Shown here: positions 17,603-25,902 of the stretch, one piece after another
Numbering within the stretch: position 1 is the first letter of the stretch
How the letters are laid out: every line of letters begins with the position of its first letter
From: Pseudactinotalea suaedae
GTDB lineage: Bacteria; Actinomycetota; Actinomycetes; Actinomycetales; Beutenbergiaceae
DNA: 64,000 nt
Reading direction: 5' to 3'
NCBI RefSeq assembly: GCF_009733815.1
Contig: NZ_WNXY01000002.1
Span: 372,001 to 436,000 of the forward strand
Position numbers and translations under genes: made by a program
Notes under the pieces: generated by a model
Databases searched by the model: none
Seen by the model: the letters and a program-made list of their open reading frames with translations, nothing else
Told to the model about the DNA's origin: nothing

Positions 17603-19296
17603 CGGCCGGCACGCGGTCGGTCGCTCCGGCTCGGCCAGGGCTGCGCGAGGACGTCGAGGCGCTGCGCACCATCTGGCCGCTGCTCGGGGTCTCACGCGGC
17701 CGACTGCTGCTCGCCGCCGTGTGGGGGAGCCTGACGCTCGGCGCCGCGGTCGGCCTGGCCGCCGTCTCGGCGTGGCTGATCGCGCGCGCCAGCCAGATGC
17801 CTGCGGTGCTCGACCTGACGGTCGCCGTGGTCGCGGTCCGCGCGCTCGGGATCGGTCGCGGCGTGTTCCGCTACCTCGACCGTCTGACGTCGCACGACGT
17901 GGCCCTGCGCGGATCGGCCACGCTCCGGGAGCGGCTGTACCGCGCGCTGGCGGCGGGTCGGCTCGACGCCGTCGCGACGCTGCGCCGCGGTGAGGTGCTG
18001 CGGCGGTGGGGCGCCGACGTCGACGACGTCGGTGACCTCGTGGTCCGTGCGGTGGTGCCCGCGCTGGTCGCGGTCGTGGTCTCCGCCGGTGCGGTGGCCA
18101 TCGTGGGTGCGCTCTCGCCCGCGATCGGGGTGGCGCTCGGCCTGTGCCTGCTGGTCGCCGGCGCCGCCGCACCGGCGCTGTCGGCGCGGGCGGTGCGGCA
18201 GGCCGAGCTCGCGGGTGCGGCCGCACGGGGTGAGGTCTCGGCGTCCGTCATGACCGTGCTCGACGGCGCGTCCGAGCTGACCGTGAACGGCCGCCTCGAC
18301 GGCGTTCTCGAGGGGCTCCGCAGAGCCGAGGGGCACGTGCGGGACTCCCGCGACCGCGCGGCTCGCCCCGCCGCGCTCGCGCAGGGCGTGACCGTCGGTG
18401 CCATGGGCGTGGCCGTGGTGCTCGCACTCGTCGTGGGGGCCTCCCAGCTCGCGGCCGGCGTGCTGACACCGGTCGAGCTCGCTGTCGTGGTGCTGACGCC
18501 GCTGGCCGCCTTCGAGGGCGTCGGCGCGCTCGCGCCTGCGGCGGTCCACACGGTGCGCGCGGCCGACGCCGCACGCCGCATCGGCGACCTTCTCGAGCGG
18601 GCGGACCACCCCGGCCGCGGCGGCGGACGCCCCGACCGCAGCGGCGCCCTGGTGGCCCACGACCTCGCCGTCGGGTGGCCGGGGCAGGAGCCGTTGCTGC
18701 GAGGCGTGGACCTCACGCTGGCGCCGGGCCGGGCCGTCGCGGTCATCGGAGCCAACGGCTCCGGCAAGACCACGCTGCTGCTCACGCTCGCCGGACTGCT
18801 GCCGCCGGCGTCCGGCCAGGTGCTGGTCGGTGGCGTACCCAGCACCGACCTCGCCGAGGGTGCGGCCGCCACGGTGGCGACGATGACGAGCGAGGACGCC
18901 CACGTGTTCGACACCACGCTGCTGGAGAACCTGCGGGTGGCGCGCGGCGACGTCAGCCGCGACGAGGCGGCCGCTGCGCTCCGGCAGGCCGGGCTCGGCG
19001 CCTTCCTGGCCGGCTTGGCCACGGGCCTCGACACCCCGGTCGGCGAGAACGGGACCCTGATCTCCGGGGGTGAGCGGCGCCGTCTGCTGATCGCGCGGGC
19101 GCTGCTGACCCGGGCGCCGCTGCTGCTGCTCGACGAGCCGGACGAGCACCTCGACCCCGCGACAGCGGACGCGCTGCTGGCGGATGTCCTCGCGCTGCGA
19201 GAGGCTGGCCGCGGTGTCGTCGTCGTGACGCACCGACGCAGCGAGAGGCTCGTCGGCGCGGACACCGTGATCGACCTGTCGGCTGCGGGAAGGTGA
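17599..19296 (+). CDS. cydC: Thiol exporter ABC subunit CydC
   Basis: The second half of CydDC, 565 residues. A six-helix membrane domain is followed by a nucleotide-binding domain with IGANGSGKTTLLL, ISGGERRRLLIARAL and LLLLDEPDEHLD. VFRYLDRLTSHDVALR in the membrane domain is typical of CydC. The start ATG overlaps the cydD stop, and its own stop overlaps the GTG of a histidine kinase gene, so the sensor is probably translated from the same message. Confidence 0.93.
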   Translation: MTAGTRSVAPARPGLREDVEALRTIWPLLGVSRGRLLLAAVWGSLTLGAAVGLAAVSAWLIARASQMPAVLDLTVAVVAVRALGIGRGVFRYLDRLTSHDVALRGSATLRERLYRALAAGRLDAVATLRRGEVLRRWGADVDDVGDLVVRAVVPALVAVVVSAGAVAIVGALSPAIGVALGLCLLVAGAAAPALSARAVRQAELAGAAARGEVSASVMTVLDGASELTVNGRLDGVLEGLRRAEGHVRDSRDRAARPAALAQGVTVGAMGVAVVLALVVGASQLAAGVLTPVELAVVVLTPLAAFEGVGALAPAAVHTVRAADAARRIGDLLERADHPGRGGGRPDRSGALVAHDLAVGWPGQEPLLRGVDLTLAPGRAVAVIGANGSGKTTLLLTLAGLLPPASGQVLVGGVPSTDLAEGAAATVATMTSEDAHVFDTTLLENLRVARGDVSRDEAAAALRQAGLGAFLAGLATGLDTPVGENGTLISGGERRRLLIARALLTRAPLLLLDEPDEHLDPATADALLADVLALREAGRGVVVVTHRRSERLVGADTVIDLSAAGR

Positions 19297-20552
19297 GGAG
19301 CATGTTCGGGAACCTGGCTGACGCCGGCCGTCGGCTCTCCTCGCGCGCCGCGGGCGCGATCCGGTCGCTGGCCGCGGCGATCGACCTCGCCGACACCGCC
19401 CGGCCGCTGCGGAACGCCCTCACCCGCTCGCAGTGGCTGACCGTCGGGCAGGAGGTCACCACGGCCATGCTGGAGGGTGCCGACGTCGAAGAGGCGCTCG
19501 ACCTGATCGCCCAGCGTCTTCACGTCGTGGCCGAGGCCGACGCGGCGTGCCTGGTGCTCCCCGGCGTCGGCGACGACTGGGTCATCGAGTTCGCCGCCGG
19601 CGAGGACACCGACGACCTCGTGGGCATCGTGATGCCGAAGGACGGCCGCGCGCGCCGTGTGATCGAGTCGCGTGCCGGGCTCGTGGTGGACTCGCTCGAG
19701 CGGTCCGCCACCCTCAGGGTCCCCGAGTTCGGCCGGTACGGTCCGGCCCTGTACGCACCACTGGTCGTCGGCGAGCGCGGCACCGGCGTGATCATCCTCA
19801 TGCGCGCCCGCGGGGCCGACGAGTTCAGCTACGACGAGCTCAAGATCGCCGAGTCGTTCGCCCGCCAGGCCGCGCTCGCGCTCGAGCTGGCGGAGGCGCG
19901 GGACGCCCAGGACCGTGCGGCGCTCCTCGACGAGCGCGCCCGCATCGCGCGCGACCTGCACGATCTCGCCATCCAGCACCTGTTCGCCACCGGGCTGTCG
20001 ATCTCCCGTGCACGCGAGAACCTCCCGCCGGAGGCCGCGGAACAGCTGAGCGAGGCGCTCACCGGTCTCGACGAGGCGGTGGCGCAGATCCGAGAGATCG
20101 TCCACGCGCTGCAGCGCGACGCCGTGCCCTCGTTGCCGATGGAGCGGATCGAGCGCGAGCTCAGCCTCGCCCGGTCCGGTCTGGGCTTCGCTCCCGAGCT
20201 CGACCTGGAGTCCTCGGACCTCGACGTGGCCGCCTGGACCGAGGGTGCCGACACCGACCTCGTCGACGACGTCGTCGCCGTGATCCGCGAGGGTCTGTCC
20301 AACGCCGCACGGCACGCACGTGCCCAGCACGTGGGCGTGAGGCTGGAGCTGGGCCGTGGTCGGCTGGTCGTCACGGTCACCGACGACGGGGTGGGCATCC
20401 CTGCCGACCGCACCCGTTCCTCCGGTCTGGCCAACCTCGGTCGTCGCGCCGAGCGCTGGGGCGGCACCGTCACCACCGCCCGCGGGGCCGAGGGCGGCAC
20501 CGTGATGACCTGGGACGTCCCCGTGGGTGCCGCGGCCGGCGCAGCGGACTGA
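19293..20552 (+). CDS. GAF-domain sensor histidine kinase (HisKA_3, DevS/NarX class)
   Basis: A 419-residue cytoplasmic sensor kinase with no membrane segment. A short N-terminal region leads to one GAF domain (~60-205), then the HisKA_3 dimerisation helix ERARIARDLHDLAIQHLFA with the phospho-acceptor His near 223. The HATPase domain follows with REGLSNAARHA, TDDGVG and GLANLGRRA. It resembles the kinase half of DevS/DosT but has one GAF domain, and a haem ligand cannot be assigned. The start is GTG 19293 overlapping the cydC stop, or ATG 19302. The likely partner is the NarL-type regulator at 21.9-22.6 kb, convergent across an M20 gene. Location suggests redox or oxygen sensing. Confidence 0.88.
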   Translation: MRSMFGNLADAGRRLSSRAAGAIRSLAAAIDLADTARPLRNALTRSQWLTVGQEVTTAMLEGADVEEALDLIAQRLHVVAEADAACLVLPGVGDDWVIEFAAGEDTDDLVGIVMPKDGRARRVIESRAGLVVDSLERSATLRVPEFGRYGPALYAPLVVGERGTGVIILMRARGADEFSYDELKIAESFARQAALALELAEARDAQDRAALLDERARIARDLHDLAIQHLFATGLSISRARENLPPEAAEQLSEALTGLDEAVAQIREIVHALQRDAVPSLPMERIERELSLARSGLGFAPELDLESSDLDVAAWTEGADTDLVDDVVAVIREGLSNAARHARAQHVGVRLELGRGRLVVTVTDDGVGIPADRTRSSGLANLGRRAERWGGTVTTARGAEGGTVMTWDVPVGAAAGAAD

Positions 20553-20555
20553 GGC

Positions 20556-21926
20556 TCAGCGCCGGTAGCGCGACAGGAACAGCGCCTCGGCGAGGGCCAT
20601 CCTCTCGATCTCGCCCGGGTCGACGCTCTCGTCCGAGGCGTGCATCCGGCTCGCGGGCTCGGCCACGCCGATCAGCACGATCGAGGCGTCGGGCTGTGCC
20701 GCGGCGATCGAGGCGGTGAGCGGGATCGAGCCGCCCTGGCCGGTGGTCTGGGTGGGAGCGCCGAACGCGTCCGACATCGCCCGGCTCAGGACCTCGAAGC
20801 CGCGCGTGTCCTGGCGGGCGGCGAACGGCTGGCCGATGCCCTGCCGCTCGACGCTCACCTGCACACCCCACGGTGCGGCCGCCCGCAGGTGGCTCACCAG
20901 GGCAGCCTCGGCCTCCTCGGCGTCGATGCCCGGGGGCACCCGCAGGCTCACGGTCGCGGCCGCGCTCCCCTGGATCGCGGGCAGCGCGCCGACCACCGCA
21001 GGGGCGTCGATGCCCACGACCGTCGCGGACGGCCGCGCCCACAGCTGATCGGCGACCGAGCCCGACCCGACCACCTGGGCGCCCTCGACCACACCCGCGT
21101 CGCGCGCGAACTGCTCGGCCGGGTACGGGGTCCCCGACCACGTACCGGTGCCGTCGAGTCCCGCGACGGTCGTGTCGCCGTCGGCGGCGCGCAGCGAGGC
21201 GAGGATCACGATCAGAGCGGCCAGCGCATCGGGGGCGGCGCCGCCGAAGGCGCCGGAGTGGCGGTTGCCGTCGAGCGCGGTGACGCGCACGGTCACCATC
21301 ACCATGCCGCGCAGGGCGACGGTCAGCGTCGGGACGCCGACGGCGACGTTGCCCACGTCCCCGATGATGACGACGTCGGCCGCCACCTCCTCGGGGTGCT
21401 GCTCCACGTACCGCTCCAGGCCGCCTGTCCCCTGCTCCTCCGAGCCCTCGACGACGACCGTGAGCGAGACCGGGTACCCCGTGCCGGCACCCCGCAGCGC
21501 CCGCAGCGCCGTCAGGTGCGCGACGATGCTGCCCTTGCAGTCGGCGGCGCCGCGGCCGTACCAGCGGCCCTCGCGCTCGGTCAGCTCGAACGGCGGCGTG
21601 CTCCACTGCTCCGCCGGTGCCGGCTGCACGTCGTAGTGGGCGTAGAGGAGCACCCGCGGCGCGTCCGTCGGGCCCTCGTAGGTGGCGATCACGGCATCGG
21701 TGCCGTCGGGTGTGGTGGCCAGCCGGGCGTCGAGCCCCTCGGCGGCGAAGGCGTCCCGGACCCAGGCCGCGGCGCGCCGGCACTCCTCGGGGTCCTCGAC
21801 GGCGGGATCGGCCACCGAGCGGAACGCCACGAGCGTGGCGAGCTCGGTGCGGGCGCGGTCCATCAGGCCGGCGACCGCGCCGCGGAGGGTCGCGACGTCG
21901 TCGGTCGGGAGGTCGGTCGTGCTCAT
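20556..21926 (-). CDS. M20-family metallodipeptidase
   Basis: A 456-residue zinc dipeptidase of the M20/ArgE/CPG2 group. Metal-site signatures are LYAHYDVQP, GRGAADCKG, EGSEEQGTGG, IIGD and a late MHASDE. The dimerisation domain with GNRHSGAFGG lies in the middle, as in cytosolic carnosinase-type members. No signal peptide is seen. Its ATG directly abuts the TAG of the upstream response-regulator gene, so the two form an operon. It converges on the histidine kinase with only three bases between the stops. Confidence 0.9.
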   Translation of the reverse strand: MSTTDLPTDDVATLRGAVAGLMDRARTELATLVAFRSVADPAVEDPEECRRAAAWVRDAFAAEGLDARLATTPDGTDAVIATYEGPTDAPRVLLYAHYDVQPAPAEQWSTPPFELTEREGRWYGRGAADCKGSIVAHLTALRALRGAGTGYPVSLTVVVEGSEEQGTGGLERYVEQHPEEVAADVVIIGDVGNVAVGVPTLTVALRGMVMVTVRVTALDGNRHSGAFGGAAPDALAALIVILASLRAADGDTTVAGLDGTGTWSGTPYPAEQFARDAGVVEGAQVVGSGSVADQLWARPSATVVGIDAPAVVGALPAIQGSAAATVSLRVPPGIDAEEAEAALVSHLRAAAPWGVQVSVERQGIGQPFAARQDTRGFEVLSRAMSDAFGAPTQTTGQGGSIPLTASIAAAQPDASIVLIGVAEPASRMHASDESVDPGEIERMALAEALFLSRYRR

Positions 21927-22577
21927 CTAGCTCTCCTGCGCTCCGGAGTCGGTTCGTGGCCGCCAGCCGCCACCGCGGTGGCCGGCGACCCAGGCGGCCG
22001 CCTGGGTGCGGCGCTGCAGCCCCATCTTGGCCAGCAGCCCGGTGACGTGGTTCTTGACGGTCTTCTCGGCCACCCCGAGGACCTCGCCGATCTCGCGGTT
22101 GGAGAGGCCGTCGCCGATCAGCTCCAGGACGCGGTGCTCGCTCGGCGTCAGTCGCTCGGTGGGGTCGACCTCGTGCTTGCCGAGGCTCGCGCGCGCCATG
22201 AGGCTGCGGCCGGCGGCGACCGCGCGCACCGCGTCGGCGATGTCGTCGCCACGCACCGTCTTGAGCAGGAACGCGTGCGCGCCCGCCTCACCGGCCGCGC
22301 GCAGCGCGTCAGCGTCCTCGAAGGAGGTCAGCACCACGGCCCGGCAGTCCGGCAGCGCACGGCTGGCCGCGATCACCTCGAGGCCGGTGCCGTCGGGCAG
22401 CTGCAGGTCCACGAGGATCACCTGGGGCGAGGCGAGCGGCAGCCGGCGCAACGCCTCGGCAACCGTGGCTGCCTCGCCGACCACGGTGAGCCCGTCAGCG
22501 CGGTCGATCACCTCCGCGACGCCGCGGCGGACGATCTCGTGATCGTCGATGACCATCACCGTGATGTCCCCGTGCAT
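21927..22577 (-). CDS. NarL/FixJ-family response regulator
   Basis: A 216-residue DNA-binding response regulator. The receiver begins VMVIDDHEIVRRG and has the phospho-Asp in VILVDLQLPDG and the conserved Lys in FLLKTV. The LuxR-type HTH follows: LTPSEHRVLELIGDGLSNREIGEVLGVAEKT (here in two quoted parts: LTPSEHRVLELIGDG and LSNREIGEVLGVAEKT). It resembles DevR/DosR. The promoter places the transcript start at the ATG. The probable cognate kinase is the GAF kinase at the end of the cyd operon, since no other kinase is adjacent. Confidence 0.9.
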   Translation of the reverse strand: MHGDITVMVIDDHEIVRRGVAEVIDRADGLTVVGEAATVAEALRRLPLASPQVILVDLQLPDGTGLEVIAASRALPDCRAVVLTSFEDADALRAAGEAGAHAFLLKTVRGDDIADAVRAVAAGRSLMARASLGKHEVDPTERLTPSEHRVLELIGDGLSNREIGEVLGVAEKTVKNHVTGLLAKMGLQRRTQAAAWVAGHRGGGWRPRTDSGAQES

Positions 22578-22589
22578 GCTCCGAGCCTA
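22578..22589 (-). promoter_or_regulatory. -10 box of a leaderless promoter for the NarL-type regulator
   Basis: On the minus strand TAGGCT (22589-22584) is followed by six bases and the ATG at 22577. It probably drives both the regulator and the M20 peptidase gene. Confidence 0.55.
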
Positions 22590-22624
22590 GGGGCAGCGGC
22601 GTCGCCGGGCGGCGCCACGCGGAC

Positions 22625-22651
22625 TTGCGCTCCGTGCGCCGGTCGGATACT
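22625..22651 (+). promoter_or_regulatory. Possible promoter of the Gfo/Idh/MocA gene
   Basis: TTGCGC (22625-22630) and GATACT (22646-22651) are 15 bases apart, a slightly short spacing. Transcription would start near 22658, about 43 bases before the GTG. Confidence 0.35.
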
Positions 22652-22700
22652 GGTTGGTGTGCCCGAACCCACGTGAGCCCCGACCCGCGAAGGCAACCCC

Positions 22701-23873
22701 GTGACCGTCAAGATCGGCATCATCGGCTTCGGGCTGCGGTCCGGGCTCTGGCGCCATGCCCACCGACCCGACCAGGGCATCGAGGTGGTCGCCGCGTGCG
22801 ACACCTCCGAACGCGGTCGCGCCGACGCCGTCGCCGCCCTCCCCCCGACCGCGCTGGTCACCGCCGACCTCGACGAGCTGCTCGGTCTCGGGCTCGACGC
22901 GGTGCTGATCACCACGCCCGACCACCAGCACCACGGGCCTGCCGTCGCGGCGCTCGAGGCCGGCGCCGCGGTGTTCTGCGAGAAGCCGCTGGGCATCACC
23001 GTGCAGGAGTGCGACGACATCCTGCAGACCGCTCGGCGCACCGGCAGCCGGCTCTACGTCGGTCACAACATGCGGCACATGCCCGTCGTGGTCCAGATGC
23101 GCCGGTTGATCCAGGAAGGACGGATCGGGCAGGTCAAGACGATCTGGTGCCGGCACTTCGTCGGCCACGGCGGCGACTACTACTTCAAGGACTGGCACGC
23201 CGACCGCAGCAAGACCACGGGCCTGCTGCTGCAGAAGGGTGCCCATGACCTCGACGTGATCCACTGGCTCGCGGGCGGCTACGCCACCACGGTGGCCGCG
23301 ATGGGCGACCTGATGGTCTACGGCGACATCACCGACCGCCGGGACCGTGGGCACGAGCGCATGGAGGACTGGCACAGCCTCGACAACTGGCCGCCGACCG
23401 CGCAGACCGGGCTGCACCCGGTGGTGGACGTCGAGGACGTCTCGATGATGACCATGCGCCTCGACAACGGCGTCCTGGCGTCCTACCAGCAGTGCCACTT
23501 CACCCCCGACTACTGGCGCAACTACACCGTGATCGGCACCGAGGGTCGGCTGGAGAACATCGGTGACGGTCCCGGCGACACGATCGGGTTGTGGAACCGC
23601 AGGCACGCGGGCCACGCCGAGCCCGACGAGACGTTCACGGTCCCCGCCGTCGAGGGTGGGCACGGCGGCGCCGACCCGCTGCTGATCTCGGAGTTCCTGC
23701 GGTTCGTCACCGAGGGTGGCCACACCGACACCTCACCGGTCGCCGCGCGCATGTCGGTGGCGGCCGGGGTGGTCGCGACCGAGTCGCTGCGCTCGGACTC
23801 CTCCGCCCGCCCGGTGCCTCCGCTGCCCGCCGATCTGGTCGCCTACTTCGAGCGGGGACAGGTCGAGGCCTGA
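22701..23873 (+). CDS. Gfo/Idh/MocA-family oxidoreductase
   Basis: An NAD(P)-dependent dehydrogenase of about 390 residues, acting on a sugar, inositol or uronate-type substrate. The Rossmann start is KIGIIGFGLRSGLW (G-x-G-x-x-x variant), the conserved EKP triad sits in FCEKPLGITVQE (~98), and KGAHDLDVIHWLAGG supplies the catalytic Asp/His pair near 190. The C-terminal alpha/beta domain has CHFTPDYWRNYTVIGTEGRLE. It stands alone on the plus strand, 22 bases from the convergent LacI gene. Its exact substrate is unknown; the neighbours suggest carbohydrate catabolism. Confidence 0.87.
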   Translation: MTVKIGIIGFGLRSGLWRHAHRPDQGIEVVAACDTSERGRADAVAALPPTALVTADLDELLGLGLDAVLITTPDHQHHGPAVAALEAGAAVFCEKPLGITVQECDDILQTARRTGSRLYVGHNMRHMPVVVQMRRLIQEGRIGQVKTIWCRHFVGHGGDYYFKDWHADRSKTTGLLLQKGAHDLDVIHWLAGGYATTVAAMGDLMVYGDITDRRDRGHERMEDWHSLDNWPPTAQTGLHPVVDVEDVSMMTMRLDNGVLASYQQCHFTPDYWRNYTVIGTEGRLENIGDGPGDTIGLWNRRHAGHAEPDETFTVPAVEGGHGGADPLLISEFLRFVTEGGHTDTSPVAARMSVAAGVVATESLRSDSSARPVPPLPADLVAYFERGQVEA

Positions 23874-23895
23874 GCAGCTCGCGACGGCGAGCCGG

Positions 23896-24882
23896 TCAAC
23901 CCACCGCCGGCTCCGCCGTCGAGCGGCGGACGGCGAGCTCGACCGGCAGCGTCCGCAGCCCGGGATCGGGCCGGTCCGGACCGAGCAGGAGCTCGACGGC
24001 GGTTCGTCCGAGCGCCTCGGCGGACACCGCCACCGAGGTCAGCGACGGAGCCAGGAGGCGCGCCACCGGGATGTCGTCGAAGCCGACGACGCTCAGCCGA
24101 CCCGGCACCGGCACGCCGCGGTCGGCCAGCCGGCCGAGGATCCCCAGGGCGAGCTGGTCGTTGAAGGCGAGCACCGCCGTCACGTCGGCCGCGAGCGCGA
24201 GGTCCGCGGCGGAGACCCCACCCGAGGAACCGGGCCGGAAGGAGCCGAGGTCGACGACCGCCAGGCCCGGCAGCTGGTCCTGGGCGGCGCTCAGGCCGCG
24301 GCGACGAGCCGCGTCGGACCACGAGGTGGCCGGACCACCCGCGTAGCCGATCCGGCGGTGGCCCAGCGCGTGGAGATGGACCAGGGCCTGCCGGACGCCG
24401 TCGGCGTTGTCGCCGGTCACGGCCGCCACGCCGTCGACAGCCCGGTTGACGAGCACCACCCGCGCTCGATGTGCGATCTCATGCACGGCCTCGTCGGGCA
24501 TGCGCGGGGAGGCGAGCACGAGCCTCGACGCCACCGGTCCCACCTGGGCGACGACCGCGGCCTCGGTGGCGGCGTCCTCGTCGGTGTCGGCGACGACCGC
24601 CGTCAGGCCCTCGGCGCGAACGCGGCGCTGCACACCCTTGGCGACACCGGCGTAGAAGGGGTTGGCGAGATCCGGGATCACGAGCGCGATCGACTGCCCC
24701 ATGCCGGTGACCAGCTGGCGAGCGGCCAGGTTGGGCTCGTAACCGAGCTCGACTGCGGCGCGCCGGACCCGCTCACGGGTCGCCGCCGCGACGACCGTGG
24801 CACCGGCGAGCGCGCGTGAGGCGGTGGCGACCGAGACCTGGGCGGCACGGGCGACGTCGGCGAGCTTCGCCTCCCTCGTCAT
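23896..24882 (-). CDS. LacI-family transcriptional repressor
   Basis: A 328-residue regulator. The N-terminal HTH is KLADVARAAQVSVATASRALAG with a hinge helix before YEPNLAARQL, followed by a periplasmic-binding-like sugar domain (ALVIPDLANPFYAGV; VLAFNDQLALGIL; VVGFDDIPVARLL). It is divergent from eda-kdgK. Its leaderless promoter has a LacI-type operator over its -35 region and a second operator beyond the opposing start site, so it probably represses itself and eda, released by a sugar acid such as KDG or a uronate (inferred). Confidence 0.92.
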   Translation of the reverse strand: MTREAKLADVARAAQVSVATASRALAGATVVAAATRERVRRAAVELGYEPNLAARQLVTGMGQSIALVIPDLANPFYAGVAKGVQRRVRAEGLTAVVADTDEDAATEAAVVAQVGPVASRLVLASPRMPDEAVHEIAHRARVVLVNRAVDGVAAVTGDNADGVRQALVHLHALGHRRIGYAGGPATSWSDAARRRGLSAAQDQLPGLAVVDLGSFRPGSSGGVSAADLALAADVTAVLAFNDQLALGILGRLADRGVPVPGRLSVVGFDDIPVARLLAPSLTSVAVSAEALGRTAVELLLGPDRPDPGLRTLPVELAVRRSTAEPAVG

Positions 24883-24894
24883 GCCGCGATGCTA
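24883..24894 (-). promoter_or_regulatory. -10 box of a leaderless promoter for the LacI gene
   Basis: On the minus strand TAGCAT (24894-24889) plus six bases leads to the ATG at 24882. The operator at 24903-24916 overlaps its -35 position. Confidence 0.55.
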
Positions 24895-24902
24895 GGGCCG
24901 AC

Positions 24903-24916
24903 TACAAACGCTTGCA
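24903..24916. promoter_or_regulatory. LacI-family operator 1
   Basis: TACAAACGCTTGCA, an imperfect palindrome centred on CG as LacI-family sites are. It is the exact inverse of the site at 24968-24981. The identity extends one base further to CTACAAACGCTTGCA. Probable autorepression site. Confidence 0.7.
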
Positions 24917-24945
24917 ACCTGATGGCGCCGAGTCCTGGCTGCTGC

Positions 24946-24951
24946 TAGCGT
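24946..24951 (+). promoter_or_regulatory. Probable -10 box of eda
   Basis: TAGCGT at 24946-24951 would start transcription near 24958, just before operator 2. No clear -35 is visible, suggesting a promoter held mainly by the repressor. Confidence 0.4.
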
Positions 24952-24967
24952 GATCGCGTCTGCAAGC

Positions 24968-24981
24968 TGCAAGCGTTTGTA
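24968..24981. promoter_or_regulatory. LacI-family operator 2
   Basis: TGCAAGCGTTTGTA lies about 10-23 bases after the predicted eda start site, 65 bp centre to centre from operator 1 (about six helical turns). This allows DNA looping between the two sites. A partial half-site TGCAAG is repeated just before it at 24961. Confidence 0.7.
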
Positions 24982-25024
24982 GGTCGCCCGCGTCGACGCG
25001 TGCGCCCGAGTCGAGAGGACCCAC

Positions 25025-25651
25025 GTGACCGAGATCCTGGACCGTATCGGAGCCGCCCGGCTCGTCCCCGTCGTCGTGCTCGACGATGCCGCCTCGGCCG
25101 CGCCGTTGGCCGAGGCACTGGCCGCCGGCGGCCTTCCCGTCGCCGAGGTCACCTTCCGCACCGCAGCCGCGGTCGAGTCGATCAGGGCGATGTCGGCGAA
25201 CCCCGACATGCTGGTCGGCGCGGGCACCGTGCTGACCCCCGACCAGGTGGACGCCGCGGTGGATGCCGGCGCCTCCTACGTCGTCTCCCCCGGTCTGTCC
25301 GTCCCGGTCGTTCGTCGCTGTGCCGAGCGCGGCGTGCTGGCGCTGCCGGGTGCGGTGACCGCCACCGAGGTGCAGGCCGCGCTCGCCGAGGGCCTGACCG
25401 CCGTCAAGTTCTTCCCCGCCGCCACCTCGGGCGGCGCGCCCGCCATCAAGGCGCTCTCGGCGCCGTTCGGCGATCTGCGCTTCGTCCCGACCGGCGGCAT
25501 CGGCCCGGCCAACCTGAGCGAGTACCTGAGCATCGAGGCGGTACTGGCGGTCGGCGGCTCCTGGATGGTCCCCCGCGCCGACATCGCCGCCGGCGACTTC
25601 GCGAAGGTCACCTCGCTGACCGCCGAGGCCGTCGCGCTCGCCACCCCCTGA
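25025..25651 (+). CDS. eda: 2-keto-3-deoxy-6-phosphogluconate (KDPG/KHG) aldolase
   Basis: A 208-residue class I aldolase splitting KDPG into pyruvate and glyceraldehyde-3-phosphate, the last step of Entner-Doudoroff and uronate routes. VAEVTFRT carries the catalytic Glu, TAVKFFPA the Schiff-base Lys near residue 130, and FVPTGGIGPANLSEYL the phosphate site. The GTG start follows GAGAGGACCCAC. It lies downstream of the LacI operators, with kdgK after a 251-base gap filled by repeats. The stop codon TGA abuts the first repeat unit. Confidence 0.94.
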   Translation: MTEILDRIGAARLVPVVVLDDAASAAPLAEALAAGGLPVAEVTFRTAAAVESIRAMSANPDMLVGAGTVLTPDQVDAAVDAGASYVVSPGLSVPVVRRCAERGVLALPGAVTATEVQAALAEGLTAVKFFPAATSGGAPAIKALSAPFGDLRFVPTGGIGPANLSEYLSIEAVLAVGGSWMVPRADIAAGDFAKVTSLTAEAVALATP

Positions 25652-25855
25652 TTTCACCGTACTTCCGACACCCCTCCGATTTCACCGCACTTCCGACACC
25701 GCTCGGGTTTCACCGCACTTCCGACACCGCTCGGGTTTCACCGCACTTTCGACACCCCTCCGGTTTCACCGCACTTCCGACGCTCGGGCGTCACGTCGAC
25801 GCTGGTTCCGCCGAACGTGCGGTGGCATCGCGATCGGGTCAGATGTGCGTTGAGA
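25652..25855 (+). repeat. Array A of a 28-bp-period repeat: five direct units, then two decayed inverted units
   Basis: Units begin at 25652, 25680, 25708, 25736 and 25764, exactly 28 bases apart. Each has a 21-base core of the form TTTCACCGCACTTCCGACAC plus C, with a 7-base spacer (CCTCCGR or GCTCGGG). A GACGC-TCGG-GCGTC hairpin (25779-25792) follows the fifth. Degenerate inverted units (core like GAACGTGCGGTGGC) then begin at 25810 and 25838, again 28 apart. Array B on the other side of kdgK has the same head-to-head design. This explains the 25652-25902 gap. Confidence 0.85.
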
Positions 25856-25902
25856 GCGAACTGGCTGTTGCCGCGTCGTCACCACGAAGGAGAGTTCTAC
25901 CG

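Noticed and set aside
25652-25781. CRISPR array
   Set aside because: The spacing of 28 is repeat plus a 7-base near-constant spacer; there are no variable spacers of 30-40 bases and no cas genes.
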